Shown: positions 10,254 through 21,456 of the stretch, piece after piece
Position numbering within the stretch: the first letter of the stretch is position 1
How the letters are laid out: each line of letters starts with the position of its first letter
Assembly: GCA_036274075.1 (NCBI GenBank)
Contig: DASUGK010000149.1
Location: 1-64,000, forward strand
DNA: 64,000 nucleotides
Source of the DNA: CADEED01 sp036274075
Lineage (GTDB): Bacteria > Pseudomonadota > Gammaproteobacteria > Steroidobacterales > Steroidobacteraceae
Direction: 5' to 3'
Translations under genes and position numbers: made by a program
Notes under the pieces: generated by a model
Databases searched by the model: none
What the model was told of the DNA's origin: nothing
The model's input: the letters and a program-made list of their open reading frames with translations, nothing else

Positions 10254-11612
10254 ATGATTTCCCGACGCCAACTCATCAAGTCGGCGACCGCGACGGCGGT
10301 TGCCGCGCCGATGTTCATTTCATCGCGAGCCTGGGGCGCGAACAGCCGAATCCGGGTGGGCCAGATCGGCCTGGGCCGCATCGCGCAGAGCCACGATATG
10401 CCAGGCGTCATCAAATCAGACATGGCGGACTACGTGGCCATCTGCGATCTCGACAGCCGCCGAGTGGCGGACGGGTTGAAGATCGTCGAGCAGTCCTATA
10501 CGGACCGCGGCTATACCAACGTGCCGAAGATCCGCACCTTCGAGAGATACTGGGAATTGCTGGAACGGAAGGACATCGACGCGGTGGTGATCAGCACCCC
10601 GGATCACTGGCACGCGGAAGTCGCTCTGGCGGCGATCGAGTCCGGCAAGGATGTGTACCTGCAGAAGCCGTTCACGATGACCCATGCCGAGGGCGTGATC
10701 CTGCGCGATGCCGTGAAACGCCATGGCCGCATCCTGCAGGTGGGCAGCCAGCAACGATCGTGGGAGCAGTTCCGCCGCGCCGCCGAGCTGATCCGCTCCG
10801 GCCGCATCGGCAACGTGCAGCGCGTCGAGATCGGGTTGCCCACCGACCCGACGGCGCCGGACGCGCCGCCGCAGGGTATCCCGGAGAATCTCGACTTCAG
10901 CCAGTGGTTAGGCCCAACGCCGTTCGCCTACTACACCGAGATGCGCGTGCATCCGCAGGCGGACTACAGCCGTCCAGGCTGGCTGCGGCACGAGGCGTAT
11001 TGCCTCGGCATGATCACCGGCTGGGGCTCGCATCATTACGACACCATGCACTGGGCGCTCGAGTTCGAGAACACCGGTCCGAGCCGCGTGGAAGGCAAGG
11101 GCGAGTTCCCCGATCCGGAGCGCATCTGGAACGTGCACGGCGCCTACGATGTCACGCTGCAGTACCCGAAGAACGTGGTGGTGAACGTCTCCGACAAGCA
11201 CAATACCGGGCTCAAGTTCTATGGCGACGAGGGCTGGCTCTGGGTGACGCGCGAGGGCACCGGCGCCACCTCCAGCGATCCGCAGGCCAAGGGCGCCAAC
11301 CTGCCGCCGCTGGATGCCAGCGATCCGAAGATCCTCGATCCCACCGGCGTGACGCGTCCGCTGCCGGTCAGCAAGTCGCATCACAAGAACTGGCTGGAGA
11401 GCGTGCACTCGCGCAAGCAGCCGCTGGCGCCCGCGCACGTCGCCCATCGCAGCAATACGGCCTGCATCGTGAGCTGGATCGCCATGAAGCTCGGCCGCCC
11501 GCTGGAATGGGATCCCAAGGCCGAGCGCTTCAAGAATGACGACGAGGCCAACGCCATGCTGACCCGCAGCGAACGCGCCCCCTACGGCGCCCTCCACCTC
11601 GCCAAGGCGTAA
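10254..11612 (+). CDS. Tat-exported Gfo/Idh/MocA-family oxidoreductase, 452 aa
   Basis: The N-terminus is a twin-arginine signal (ISRRQLIKSA, Arg4-Arg5, hydrophobic region, cleavage near AWG). Residues about 35-160 are a Rossmann domain (VGQIGLGRIA) with the DVYLQKPF stretch that carries the conserved Lys-Pro of the family. The rest is the alpha/beta C-terminal domain. Tat export of a pre-loaded NAD(P) enzyme is the known arrangement for glucose-fructose oxidoreductase. The substrate is likely a sugar or cyclitol, but I cannot specify it. A TATACT at 10213-10218 could be part of its promoter. It stands alone between the pump operon and glgP. Confidence 0.88.
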   Translation: MISRRQLIKSATATAVAAPMFISSRAWGANSRIRVGQIGLGRIAQSHDMPGVIKSDMADYVAICDLDSRRVADGLKIVEQSYTDRGYTNVPKIRTFERYWELLERKDIDAVVISTPDHWHAEVALAAIESGKDVYLQKPFTMTHAEGVILRDAVKRHGRILQVGSQQRSWEQFRRAAELIRSGRIGNVQRVEIGLPTDPTAPDAPPQGIPENLDFSQWLGPTPFAYYTEMRVHPQADYSRPGWLRHEAYCLGMITGWGSHHYDTMHWALEFENTGPSRVEGKGEFPDPERIWNVHGAYDVTLQYPKNVVVNVSDKHNTGLKFYGDEGWLWVTREGTGATSSDPQAKGANLPPLDASDPKILDPTGVTRPLPVSKSHHKNWLESVHSRKQPLAPAHVAHRSNTACIVSWIAMKLGRPLEWDPKAERFKNDDEANAMLTRSERAPYGALHLAKA

Positions 11613-11700
11613 TGGGGACATTCCTCGTTTCCTAGCAAACGGGGACGGACCTCGAGGCAGGTCCGTCCCGCCTGCACCGTGCCGGGGCCGGAATTCCGGC
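11613..11700. repeat. Palindromic REP-like element cluster A
   Basis: Between the Gfo/Idh gene and glgP lies a perfect 10-bp hairpin with an 8-base loop (GGGACGGACC at 11642-11651, GGTCCGTCCC at 11660-11669). It is preceded at 11628-11639 by TTTCCTAGCAAA, the exact reverse complement of the core of the element at 45078-45089. A second perfect palindrome, GCCGGAATTCCGGC, sits at 11687-11700. No T-run follows, so a simple intrinsic terminator is unlikely. It starts at the stop codon of the preceding gene. I read it as a short dispersed repeat. Confidence 0.6.
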
Positions 11701-11817
11701 TCCCGCTTCTTCGCGGTGCAAGCTGCAATCGAATTGGCGTAAAAGCTGCGCCCGGAGGCTGCACGAATCTTGCAGCTTCCGTATGAAAGGGGATCCAAGA
11801 ATGAAGAGGGCGCCCAC

Positions 11818-14355
<2,538 letters not shown>

Positions 14356-14367
14356 CGGCCGATGCGC

Positions 14368-15498
14368 TTACTTTCCTGCCAGCTTGTTGTCGCAGAATTC
14401 CTGCAGTTCGGCGCCGGCAGTGGCCGCGTTGGGTCCTGCATTGATTTTCATGCGCCCGATACGCATCGCCAGGTATTCCCGGTCGGCGCACTGGCTGGCC
14501 GTCAGCGTGCTGTAGGTGATCGAGCTCTGCGGTCCGAGGTAGAGAATCGCGTCGAACTGATCCTGCATCAACGGTGAGCGATTCGGGTCGGCCTTGACCT
14601 GCTCCCAGGAGTCGTCGGGGCGACGGATGTAGATGTCGTCGGGGTAGTAGAACAGGAACGACGCCTCGCCCAGCAGCGTGCCGCGGATCACGGCAAGTTT
14701 CGGCGGGTTCCAGCCGGCGACATCCGGCTGCAAGGAGGCCATATCGTTGAAAGATGTGCGGATGGAGAAAACCTTCGTGCCGGACTTCTCGAGCAGTGCA
14801 ACGATGGTCTCGACGGGCTTCATGAACCGCGCCTCGGCAGCAGCCTTGTCTTCCATCATCCAGTAGTTGTTCCTGCGCAAGAAGTGCATGTCACCGTAGA
14901 TGACCAGCGCACGGCGTTTCTTCGCGATGACCTCGCGTTCGATGATGGTGGCCGGCCATTTGTCGCTGCGTGCTACCGCGCGCAGTTCCTCGCGTGAGTG
15001 GACCTGGTCCCAGTCGATCGCGGTGTCGCCGAGCAGCACGCGCAGCCGGCGTTTCTTCGGCAACCCCGCATTCACTTCGCGGACGGCGCGAAAGAACTCT
15101 TCGTAGATAGGCACGTCCCAGATCGCGTGCGACTGGGTGGTGTTCTGCCACACCTGGGACAGGGTCGCGCGCGGCACGTCCTCGCCGGAAATAAAACGAT
15201 CCATGACATCCTGGTAACGCGAGTTGCCGAACTCGACCACGATGTCGTTGGCCACTCTTGCGAACCGCGGGTCGCGGATGAGCCTCATGCGGACCGCGTT
15301 GCCCTGCTCGTTGTTGTGGTCGCCTTCACCAAGCGCGACCACCTGGTGGGTCTTGAAGGCGGCAATGATGCCGTCGACCGGGTCGAGCGGCACGGCGGGC
15401 TTCGCCGCCGCGGTTTGTGGACAGACCTGAGTAACGGAGAAAGCTGCGAGCAGCGTCCCGATGAGTCGGGTCCAGTGGCGTCCGCGTGCCTTGCCCAT
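14368..15498 (-). CDS. Exported LGExxH protein (EreA/ChaN-like), 376 aa
   Basis: The ATG at 15498 begins a basic N-terminus and hydrophobic stretch (about 10-32, cleavage near TAAA) that looks like a signal peptide. Early in the mature chain is VVALGEGDHNNEQ, recalling the LGExxH opening of erythromycin-esterase-like and ChaN/Tiki-like hydrolases, followed by IVVEFGNS and later YGDMHF. The similarity is by eye and weak, so the function stays open: a secreted or periplasmic hydrolase is likely. A much longer frame reaching 17253 is an antisense artefact running through two genes of the other strand. Confidence 0.7.
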   Translation of the reverse strand: MGKARGRHWTRLIGTLLAAFSVTQVCPQTAAAKPAVPLDPVDGIIAAFKTHQVVALGEGDHNNEQGNAVRMRLIRDPRFARVANDIVVEFGNSRYQDVMDRFISGEDVPRATLSQVWQNTTQSHAIWDVPIYEEFFRAVREVNAGLPKKRRLRVLLGDTAIDWDQVHSREELRAVARSDKWPATIIEREVIAKKRRALVIYGDMHFLRRNNYWMMEDKAAAEARFMKPVETIVALLEKSGTKVFSIRTSFNDMASLQPDVAGWNPPKLAVIRGTLLGEASFLFYYPDDIYIRRPDDSWEQVKADPNRSPLMQDQFDAILYLGPQSSITYSTLTASQCADREYLAMRIGRMKINAGPNAATAGAELQEFCDNKLAGK

Positions 15499-15597
15499 GA
15501 CTTTTCCTGTTGTGAGGGTCCGCGCGCCGGAAGCATACGCTCCCTCGGGGCCTGCTTCGTGGCAAGATCGGCCCTGGCCGAGGCGAAGGAGAAGGCG

Positions 15598-16749
15598 ATG
15601 CGCGGTTTCAGATTCGCAATGCCGCTGGTTGCGGCCGGACTGTTGTTGGGCGGAGCCCAGGCGAAGGACAAGAACGCACCGGCCGCCGTGCCGCCCGCGG
15701 ACCCGAAAGCCGCCGCCCTCATCGAAGAACTCGGCCTGGTCGAATCGCCGACCGCGCTGCGCGACCAGAAGGGCTGGAAGCCTCCGAAGCGCATCGTGAT
15801 GATCGCCGCGGGCCCGCTGGGCGCTGCGCCGCCCATCGACGCGCCGGGCGTGGAATTCGTCAGCGCCAAAAACCTCGACGACATGGTGGCGCAGGCGGCG
15901 AACGCCGACGCCATCATCGGGGGTGACGACGTGGCTTGCGACGACCGCGTGCTCGCCGCCGCGAGGAAGTTGCGCTGGATCCAGGTGTACTCCGCGGGCG
16001 TCGAGGCCTGCCTCGGCAAACCGGCGCTGTTGAAGCCCGGCATCACCGTGACCAACATGCGCGCGGTCTCGGGCCCGGTCATGGCCGAGCACAGCATTGC
16101 GTTGATGTTCGCGTTGTCGCGTTCCTTGCAAGTGTCCGTGGGCCGGCAGGCGACCGGCGAGGGCTGGAACCGCAGCTTCGCTGGCTCGCAGCCCCAGGCG
16201 CTCACGGGCAAGACCGTGCTGGTGGCCGGTCTCGGAGGCATCGGGCTGGAAGTCGCCAAGCGCGCGCATGCGCTGGGCATGAATGTCATCGCGACCCGAA
16301 ACAGTTCGCGCGACAAGCCGGACTACGTGAGCTACGTCGGCCTCTCCGACGAACTGCCGACCCTGATTGCGCAGGCGGACGTGGTGGTGGCCGCGTTGCC
16401 GCTGGTGCCGTCGACCACCCACCTGTTCGACGAAAAGATGTTCGCGCGCATGAAAAAGACCGCGTATTTCATCAACGTGGGCCGCGGCGGCAGCGTCGTG
16501 ACGGACGACCTGGTCGCGGCACTGAACAACGGCACGATCGCAGGCGCCGGGCTCGACGTCACCGATCCGGAGCCGCTGCCCCGGGATCACGCGCTCTGGA
16601 AGGCGAAGAACATCATCATCACTCCGCACATGTCGGGGCAGTCGGATCTCGGCCAGGGCTCGCGCATCCTGATCCTGCGCGAGCAGCTGCGCCGCTTCGT
16701 GACCGGCGACAAGCTGCTCTCGGTGGTCGATTTCTCCAAGGGTTATTGA
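15598..16749 (+). CDS. Exported D-isomer 2-hydroxyacid dehydrogenase, 383 aa
   Basis: The start at 15598 follows AAGGAGAAGGCG, a strong ribosome binding site, and opens a Sec-type signal peptide (MRGFRFAMPLVAAGLLLGG, cleavage near AQA). The mature protein has the D-2-hydroxyacid dehydrogenase fold: NAD-binding GLGGIG, NVGRGG with the substrate Arg, DVTDPEP with the Glu, and ITPHMSG with the catalytic His. Members of this family are normally cytosolic, so the signal peptide is odd. The IorB-like gene starts 22 bases downstream, so they are probably one operon. The substrate is not predictable. Confidence 0.85.
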   Translation: MRGFRFAMPLVAAGLLLGGAQAKDKNAPAAVPPADPKAAALIEELGLVESPTALRDQKGWKPPKRIVMIAAGPLGAAPPIDAPGVEFVSAKNLDDMVAQAANADAIIGGDDVACDDRVLAAARKLRWIQVYSAGVEACLGKPALLKPGITVTNMRAVSGPVMAEHSIALMFALSRSLQVSVGRQATGEGWNRSFAGSQPQALTGKTVLVAGLGGIGLEVAKRAHALGMNVIATRNSSRDKPDYVSYVGLSDELPTLIAQADVVVAALPLVPSTTHLFDEKMFARMKKTAYFINVGRGGSVVTDDLVAALNNGTIAGAGLDVTDPEPLPRDHALWKAKNIIITPHMSGQSDLGQGSRILILREQLRRFVTGDKLLSVVDFSKGY

Positions 16750-16771
16750 GACGCGGGTCAGGGGGAGAACC

Positions 16772-19078
16772 ATGAGCTCACGGCTCCAGGACATTCCAAC
16801 GAGCATTTCCATCAGCCGCCGGCAGCTTCTCGGTAGTTTGAGTGGCCTGGTGCTGGTGGCCAGCATCTCCGGTGTCGCCAAGGCGCAGGACGCGAGGAAA
16901 TACGGGGCCGACGCCATGCCGCATGGAACCGTCGACGATCCGCTGACCTTCGTCGCGATCGGCGAGGATGGCATCGTCACGGTGGTCGTGCACCGCTCCG
17001 AGATGGGACAGGGCGTGCGCAGCGGCCTGCCGCTGATCATCGCGGATGAGCTCGAAGCCGACTGGAGCCGGGTGCGCGTGAAGCAGGCACCCGGGGACGA
17101 ACCGAAGTACGGCAACCAGAACACCGACGGTTCACGGAGCGTCCGGCATTTCTTCGAACCCATGCGCCGCTGCGGCGCCGCGGCCCGCGCCATGCTGGAG
17201 GCCGCGGCCGCGGCGGCGTGGAATGTCCCGGTGAGTTCCGTGCGCGCGGTCAAGCACGAGGTCGTGCACGCCGACAGCGGGCGCAGGCTGGGTTACGGCG
17301 CGCTGGCGAAGGCGGCCGCGAAACTTCCGGTGCCGCCGCGCGAGTCGTTGCGCCTCAAGCAGCCGGCGCAGTTCCGCTACATCGGCAAGGAAGGCGCGCG
17401 CCTGCTCGACGGACCCGACATCGCCAGCGGCCGCGCGCAGTACGGCATCGACGTGCGCCTCGACGGCATGTTGTACGCGGTGATCGCGCGTGCGCCGGTG
17501 CTGGGTGGCAAGGTGGCGAGTTTCGACGCCACCGAAGCACTCGAGGTAAAAGGCGTCGTCAAGGTGGTGGAGATCCCGTTCACGCCCTTGCCCTCGGCGT
17601 TCCAGCCCAAGAGCGGTGTGGCCGTCATCGCGCGCGACACCTGGAGCGCCCTCAAGGGGCGCGAGGCGCTGAAGATCAAATGGAATGACGGCGAACACGG
17701 CAGCTACGACTCTGTCGCCTACCGCGCCGAGCTCGAAGCCGCGGTGCGCAAGCCCGGCAAGCCATCTCGCGCAGTCGGTGACGTCACCGCCGCCATGTCC
17801 AAGGCGGCACGCAAGGTGGAAGCCGAGTACTACCTGCCGCACATCGCGCACGCGACCATGGAGCCGCCCAATGCCACGGCGCGGATCGTCGATGGCCACT
17901 GCGAAGTGTGGGCGCCGACGCAGGCGCCACAGGGCGCACGCGAAGATGTCGCCAAGCGCCTCGGCCTGCCCGTCGACAAGGTGACGATGCACGTGACGCT
18001 GCTGGGCGGAGGCTTCGGGCGCAAATCCAAGGGCGATTTCGCCATCGAGGCCGCGTTGCTGTCACAGCAGATGGGTGGCCAGCCGGTGAAAGTCACCTGG
18101 ACCCGCGACGACGACTTGCACAATGACTTCTTCCACACGGTGTCGGTGGAGAGGCTGGAAGCCGGTCTCGACGCCAACGGCAAGACCACGGCGTGGCTGC
18201 ATCGCAGCGCCGCGCCTTCGATCATTTCCACCTTCGCACCGGATCCGAAGCAGCAGGCGCCGTTCGAGCAGGGCATGGGCCTGCTCAATGTGCCTTTCCA
18301 GGTTCCAAACCTGCGTATCGAGAACCCGCCGGCCGCCGCGCACACGCGCATCGGCTGGTTCCGTTCGGTGTCCAACATCCCGCATGCCTTCGCCGTCCAA
18401 TGCTTCGTCGCGGAACTGGCGGCGGCAGCCGGCCGGGATCACCGCGACTATCTACTGGAACTCATCGGGCCCGGGCGCCGCATCGATCCGGGCACGCTGC
18501 AGGACAGCTGGAACCACGACGAGTCGCCGCGGCTTTATCCCTTCGACACGTCGCGCCTGCGGCGCGTGATCGAGATGGCCACGGGCGAAGCGCAGTGGGG
18601 ACGCAAGCTGCCCCAGGGAGATGGCAAGCGGCGCGGCCTGGGGCTCGCCGCCCACTACAGCTTCGTGAGCTATGCGGCCGCGGTGGTCGAGGTGGAAGTC
18701 GGCAAGCAGGGCGAATTGATCATTCCGCGTGTCGATATCGCCTTCGATTGCGGCCCGACCGTGTACCCGGACCGCATCCGCTCGCAGCTCGAAGGCGCCG
18801 CCAACATGGGCGTGAGCCTCGCGGCATCAGGCGAGATCACGTTCAAGAACGGGCGCGCGCAGCAGGACAATTTCCACACCTACCCGCTGACGCGCATCAC
18901 CGACGCGCCTCGCGAGGTGCGTGTGCACCTCGCGCCCGTGACCGACTGGTCCGCACCGCTGGGCGGCGTGGGCGAGCCGGGACTGCCGGTGATCGCGCCG
19001 GCGCTGTGCAACGCCATCTTCGCCGCGACAGGCAAGCGGATCCGCCAATTGCCGATTGGCAACCAGCTCACGGGCTGA
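16772..19078 (+). CDS. IorB-like molybdopterin-binding aldehyde/isoquinoline oxidoreductase, 768 aa
   Basis: This is the large subunit type of isoquinoline 1-oxidoreductase or aldehyde oxidase (xanthine dehydrogenase superfamily). It has a twin-arginine signal (ISRRQLLGS, Arg16-Arg17), an Ald_Xan_dh_C domain (about 215-320) and molybdopterin-binding domains with GGGFGRKS and the terminal GEPGLP stretch that carries the active-site Glu. It should be folded with molybdenum cofactor and exported to the periplasm. Such enzymes need a [2Fe-2S] IorA subunit and usually a cytochrome; neither lies next to it. It is downstream of the exported hydroxyacid dehydrogenase in a likely operon. Confidence 0.9.
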   Translation: MSSRLQDIPTSISISRRQLLGSLSGLVLVASISGVAKAQDARKYGADAMPHGTVDDPLTFVAIGEDGIVTVVVHRSEMGQGVRSGLPLIIADELEADWSRVRVKQAPGDEPKYGNQNTDGSRSVRHFFEPMRRCGAAARAMLEAAAAAAWNVPVSSVRAVKHEVVHADSGRRLGYGALAKAAAKLPVPPRESLRLKQPAQFRYIGKEGARLLDGPDIASGRAQYGIDVRLDGMLYAVIARAPVLGGKVASFDATEALEVKGVVKVVEIPFTPLPSAFQPKSGVAVIARDTWSALKGREALKIKWNDGEHGSYDSVAYRAELEAAVRKPGKPSRAVGDVTAAMSKAARKVEAEYYLPHIAHATMEPPNATARIVDGHCEVWAPTQAPQGAREDVAKRLGLPVDKVTMHVTLLGGGFGRKSKGDFAIEAALLSQQMGGQPVKVTWTRDDDLHNDFFHTVSVERLEAGLDANGKTTAWLHRSAAPSIISTFAPDPKQQAPFEQGMGLLNVPFQVPNLRIENPPAAAHTRIGWFRSVSNIPHAFAVQCFVAELAAAAGRDHRDYLLELIGPGRRIDPGTLQDSWNHDESPRLYPFDTSRLRRVIEMATGEAQWGRKLPQGDGKRRGLGLAAHYSFVSYAAAVVEVEVGKQGELIIPRVDIAFDCGPTVYPDRIRSQLEGAANMGVSLAASGEITFKNGRAQQDNFHTYPLTRITDAPREVRVHLAPVTDWSAPLGGVGEPGLPVIAPALCNAIFAATGKRIRQLPIGNQLTG

Positions 19079-19084
19079 GCGCGA

Positions 19085-20038
19085 CTACTGGCGAGTCTTC
19101 CGCCTTCCGCGCGCTCGCCGTGAAGAGGGCTGCGCAGCCAGGGTCTGCCGCGCGTTCTGCACGATGGTCGCCACCGCGGGGTGCTGGATCTTCCGATCGA
19201 CGGTGATGGCATGGAACTGCACGGTGACCTCGTCCACCGTGCCGATGGGCACCAGTCCCGAGACCTCCTGCAGCTGGTCGACCTGCAGCGCGGGTACCGG
19301 GATCAGCCCGTGGCCAGCATGGGCGAATTCCCGCAGCATCGCGTAATCCTCGAACTCGCCGACCACCAGCGCGTGGATGTCGAGCCGCGCAAGCCACTGG
19401 TCGATGGCGCGGCGTATCGCGGTGTCCTCGGTGGGCAGCAGCAGGGGCACTCCGTCCAGTGACCTGGGGAATCCACGCTTGAGCGTCCCGGCGATCGCGG
19501 GCATGGACATCCAGGTGATGGGCGAGGTGCCGAGGTGGTGGCTGTAGGCGCGCACGTTGAGTGAAGGCGTCAGCGGCGCGTCCGACAACACCACGTCGAT
19601 TTCGTGCACGGCGAGGTCCGCCGCCAGCCGCTCGAGCGTGCCTTCGCGGCAGACGATGCGCACCGCGTGCTCCATGCGCAGCGCCGGCTCGATCAGGCGC
19701 TGCGCGGTTTCCTTCGGCACGACGTCGTCGATGCCGACCACCAGGCGCAGGGGCCGCTTCGATGGCCGGTGCTCCAGCGCGTCCATCAATTCGCGGCCGA
19801 TGGTGAAGATCTCGTCGGCGTAGCGAAACACCATCTTGCCGATCTCGGTGGGTACCAGCGTGCGCCCCGACTTGGCGAGGAGCTTCTCGCCGAGCCGAAG
19901 CTCGAGCGTGCGCAGCTGGGCACTCACCGTGGGCGCCGACAGCGACAGTTCCTCGCAGGCGCGGCTCAGGCTCCCGGTACGGACCACGGCCCAGAAATAC
20001 AGCAGGTGCTGGTAGTTGAAGCGGCGATGCCGGCTCAT
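19085..20038 (-). CDS. LysR-family regulator, NhaR-like, 317 aa
   Basis: The N-terminal winged helix (about 5-65: FNYQHLLYFWAV, SAPTVSAQLRTLE) matches the NhaR subgroup, whose members start with a similar LNYHHLYYFW. Residues about 90-295 are the substrate-binding domain; the C-terminus is a basic tail (RRARGRRK). NhaR controls a Na+/H+ antiporter and biofilm genes in enterics, but no antiporter is adjacent here. It is divergent from rnk at 20138 with a 99-base gap, so it may control the rnk-usp pair. It is convergent with the IorB-like gene. Confidence 0.88.
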   Translation of the reverse strand: MSRHRRFNYQHLLYFWAVVRTGSLSRACEELSLSAPTVSAQLRTLELRLGEKLLAKSGRTLVPTEIGKMVFRYADEIFTIGRELMDALEHRPSKRPLRLVVGIDDVVPKETAQRLIEPALRMEHAVRIVCREGTLERLAADLAVHEIDVVLSDAPLTPSLNVRAYSHHLGTSPITWMSMPAIAGTLKRGFPRSLDGVPLLLPTEDTAIRRAIDQWLARLDIHALVVGEFEDYAMLREFAHAGHGLIPVPALQVDQLQEVSGLVPIGTVDEVTVQFHAITVDRKIQHPAVATIVQNARQTLAAQPSSRRARGRRKTRQ

Positions 20039-20137
20039 GTCGATGCTTCCGAAAAAACGAACAATTGCAGAGAGTAATTCAAATTGTCCTAAGTCGGGGC
20101 CTCGGCTAAAACACCGTGCAGAAACAAGGAGAGTCAG

Positions 20138-20581
20138 ATGCGCGACAGCCCGATCATCATTTCCGACAGCGACATCCTGCGCCTGCGAGGCCTGCTGGGC
20201 TCTGTGCACGGCGGGCCGGTGCTGGACCACGCGCACCTGGCTGAATTGCGCATCGAGCTCGAACGCGCCATCGTGCTGCCCGTGCACGAGGTGCCCGACG
20301 GGGTGGTGACCATGGGCGCGACGGTGCAGGTGCGCGACCTGATCAACGATCGCATCGAGAGCTACCAGCTGGTGTATCCGCGTGAAGCCGACGCGGCAGC
20401 TCACCGGGTCTCGGTTCTGGCACCGCTGGGCACGGCATTGCTCGGCAATTCGGCCGGCGACGTCGTCGAATGGCAGATGCCGGGTGGAACCCGCTGCTTC
20501 CGCATCGAACGGGTGTTGCAGGATGCGCGCGTCGCCGGCGTGCCCGCCGAGCCCGGAGAGCGCGCCGTGAGGTATGCGTGA
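20138..20581 (+). CDS. rnk: Rnk-like nucleoside diphosphate kinase regulator, 147 aa
   Basis: This is a small GreA/GreB C-terminal-domain protein. A short N-terminal helical segment (about 1-50) lacks the long coiled coil of GreA, so it should bind RNA polymerase without transcript cleavage, as E. coli Rnk does. The FKBP-like domain (about 55-140) includes GATVQVRD, APLGTALLGN and GDVVEW. An AAGGAGAG ribosome binding site precedes the ATG. The last four bases overlap the GTG of the stress protein gene, so the two are translationally coupled. Confidence 0.9.
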   Translation: MRDSPIIISDSDILRLRGLLGSVHGGPVLDHAHLAELRIELERAIVLPVHEVPDGVVTMGATVQVRDLINDRIESYQLVYPREADAAAHRVSVLAPLGTALLGNSAGDVVEWQMPGGTRCFRIERVLQDARVAGVPAEPGERAVRYA

Positions 20582-21453
20582 AGATCCTGTGCGCGAATGA
20601 CCTGCAGCCCGGCAGCCGCAATGCACTGCAGCGCGCCTCCTGGCTGGCGAAGAAGCTGCAGGCCGATCTCACCTTGCTCCATGTCGTTTCGCCGGATGAA
20701 CCGCGCGGGCTGGCATTGGAGCAACGCGTCTGGCGTGCGGAATCGCACGCGCGCGCCGCCCTGCCGGACGATGCAGCCGATGCCCAGGTCAGGGTGCGCG
20801 TGGGTAATCCAGCACGCCGTATCGTGGAACACGCCGCGGAGATTTCGGCCGGCCTGGTCGTGCTCGGCCCGGAGACTCTGGCCGCTGGCTCCGGTGGCAT
20901 CGGCAGCAGCATCGCCGACCGCGTCCTCGCGGGTGCGCGACGGCCGGTGCTGATCGTCAGGCAGGACGCGCAGTTCGAATATGCGCGAACCCTGCTGGCG
21001 CTCGATCTGAGCTCCGAATCCGCTGCCGCGCTGAAGCTTTGCGAGGCGTTGTCGTTCGCAGGCGAGGAGATCAACTTCGTCGTGCATGCCTATCACCCGC
21101 CTTATGAGGGCATGCTCGCCTCGGTCGGTGTCGCCATGGACAAGCTGCAATCACATGCGCAGGCGTGGCGCGAGACATTTGCCTCGGGTGTGCGCACCTT
21201 CCTTCGCCGCCACAGCCGGGATCCCTGGAGGTATCGGCTGATCCTCGCCGAGGATCGCCCGGTGCCGGGTGTGTTGGGCGTGGCCGAGAGAATCCAGCCG
21301 GACCTGCTGGTGCTGGGTACGCGCGCCCAGGGGCCGGTGCTGCGCACACTGCTCGGTAGCGTGGGCAGTCGAGTGGCTGGCGAGGCGCAGAGCGACGTGT
21401 TGCTGGTACCGGCGTCGGAACAGGGCAGCAATCCCGGACCCGGCGCCGCCTGA
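20578..21453 (+). CDS. Tandem-domain universal stress protein, 291 aa
   Basis: The GTG start at 20578 overlaps the rnk stop (GTGA). Two UspA-like domains follow each other, about 1-140 and 141-285. The first opens with KILCANDL and has LVVLGPE; the second ends with LLVLGTRAQ and the G-x9-G-S/T nucleotide-loop region (GSVGSR) before DVLLVPA. ATP binding is therefore likely in the second half. Such proteins are induced in stasis and respiratory stress. It is convergent with the M20 peptidase, 3 bases away. Confidence 0.9.
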   Translation: MKILCANDLQPGSRNALQRASWLAKKLQADLTLLHVVSPDEPRGLALEQRVWRAESHARAALPDDAADAQVRVRVGNPARRIVEHAAEISAGLVVLGPETLAAGSGGIGSSIADRVLAGARRPVLIVRQDAQFEYARTLLALDLSSESAAALKLCEALSFAGEEINFVVHAYHPPYEGMLASVGVAMDKLQSHAQAWRETFASGVRTFLRRHSRDPWRYRLILAEDRPVPGVLGVAERIQPDLLVLGTRAQGPVLRTLLGSVGSRVAGEAQSDVLLVPASEQGSNPGPGAA

Positions 21454-21456
21454 GGA

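Noticed and set aside
15499..17253. N-terminal extension of the leftward exported protein gene up to 17253
   Set aside because: It runs antisense through two supported genes, and a signal peptide begins at 15498.
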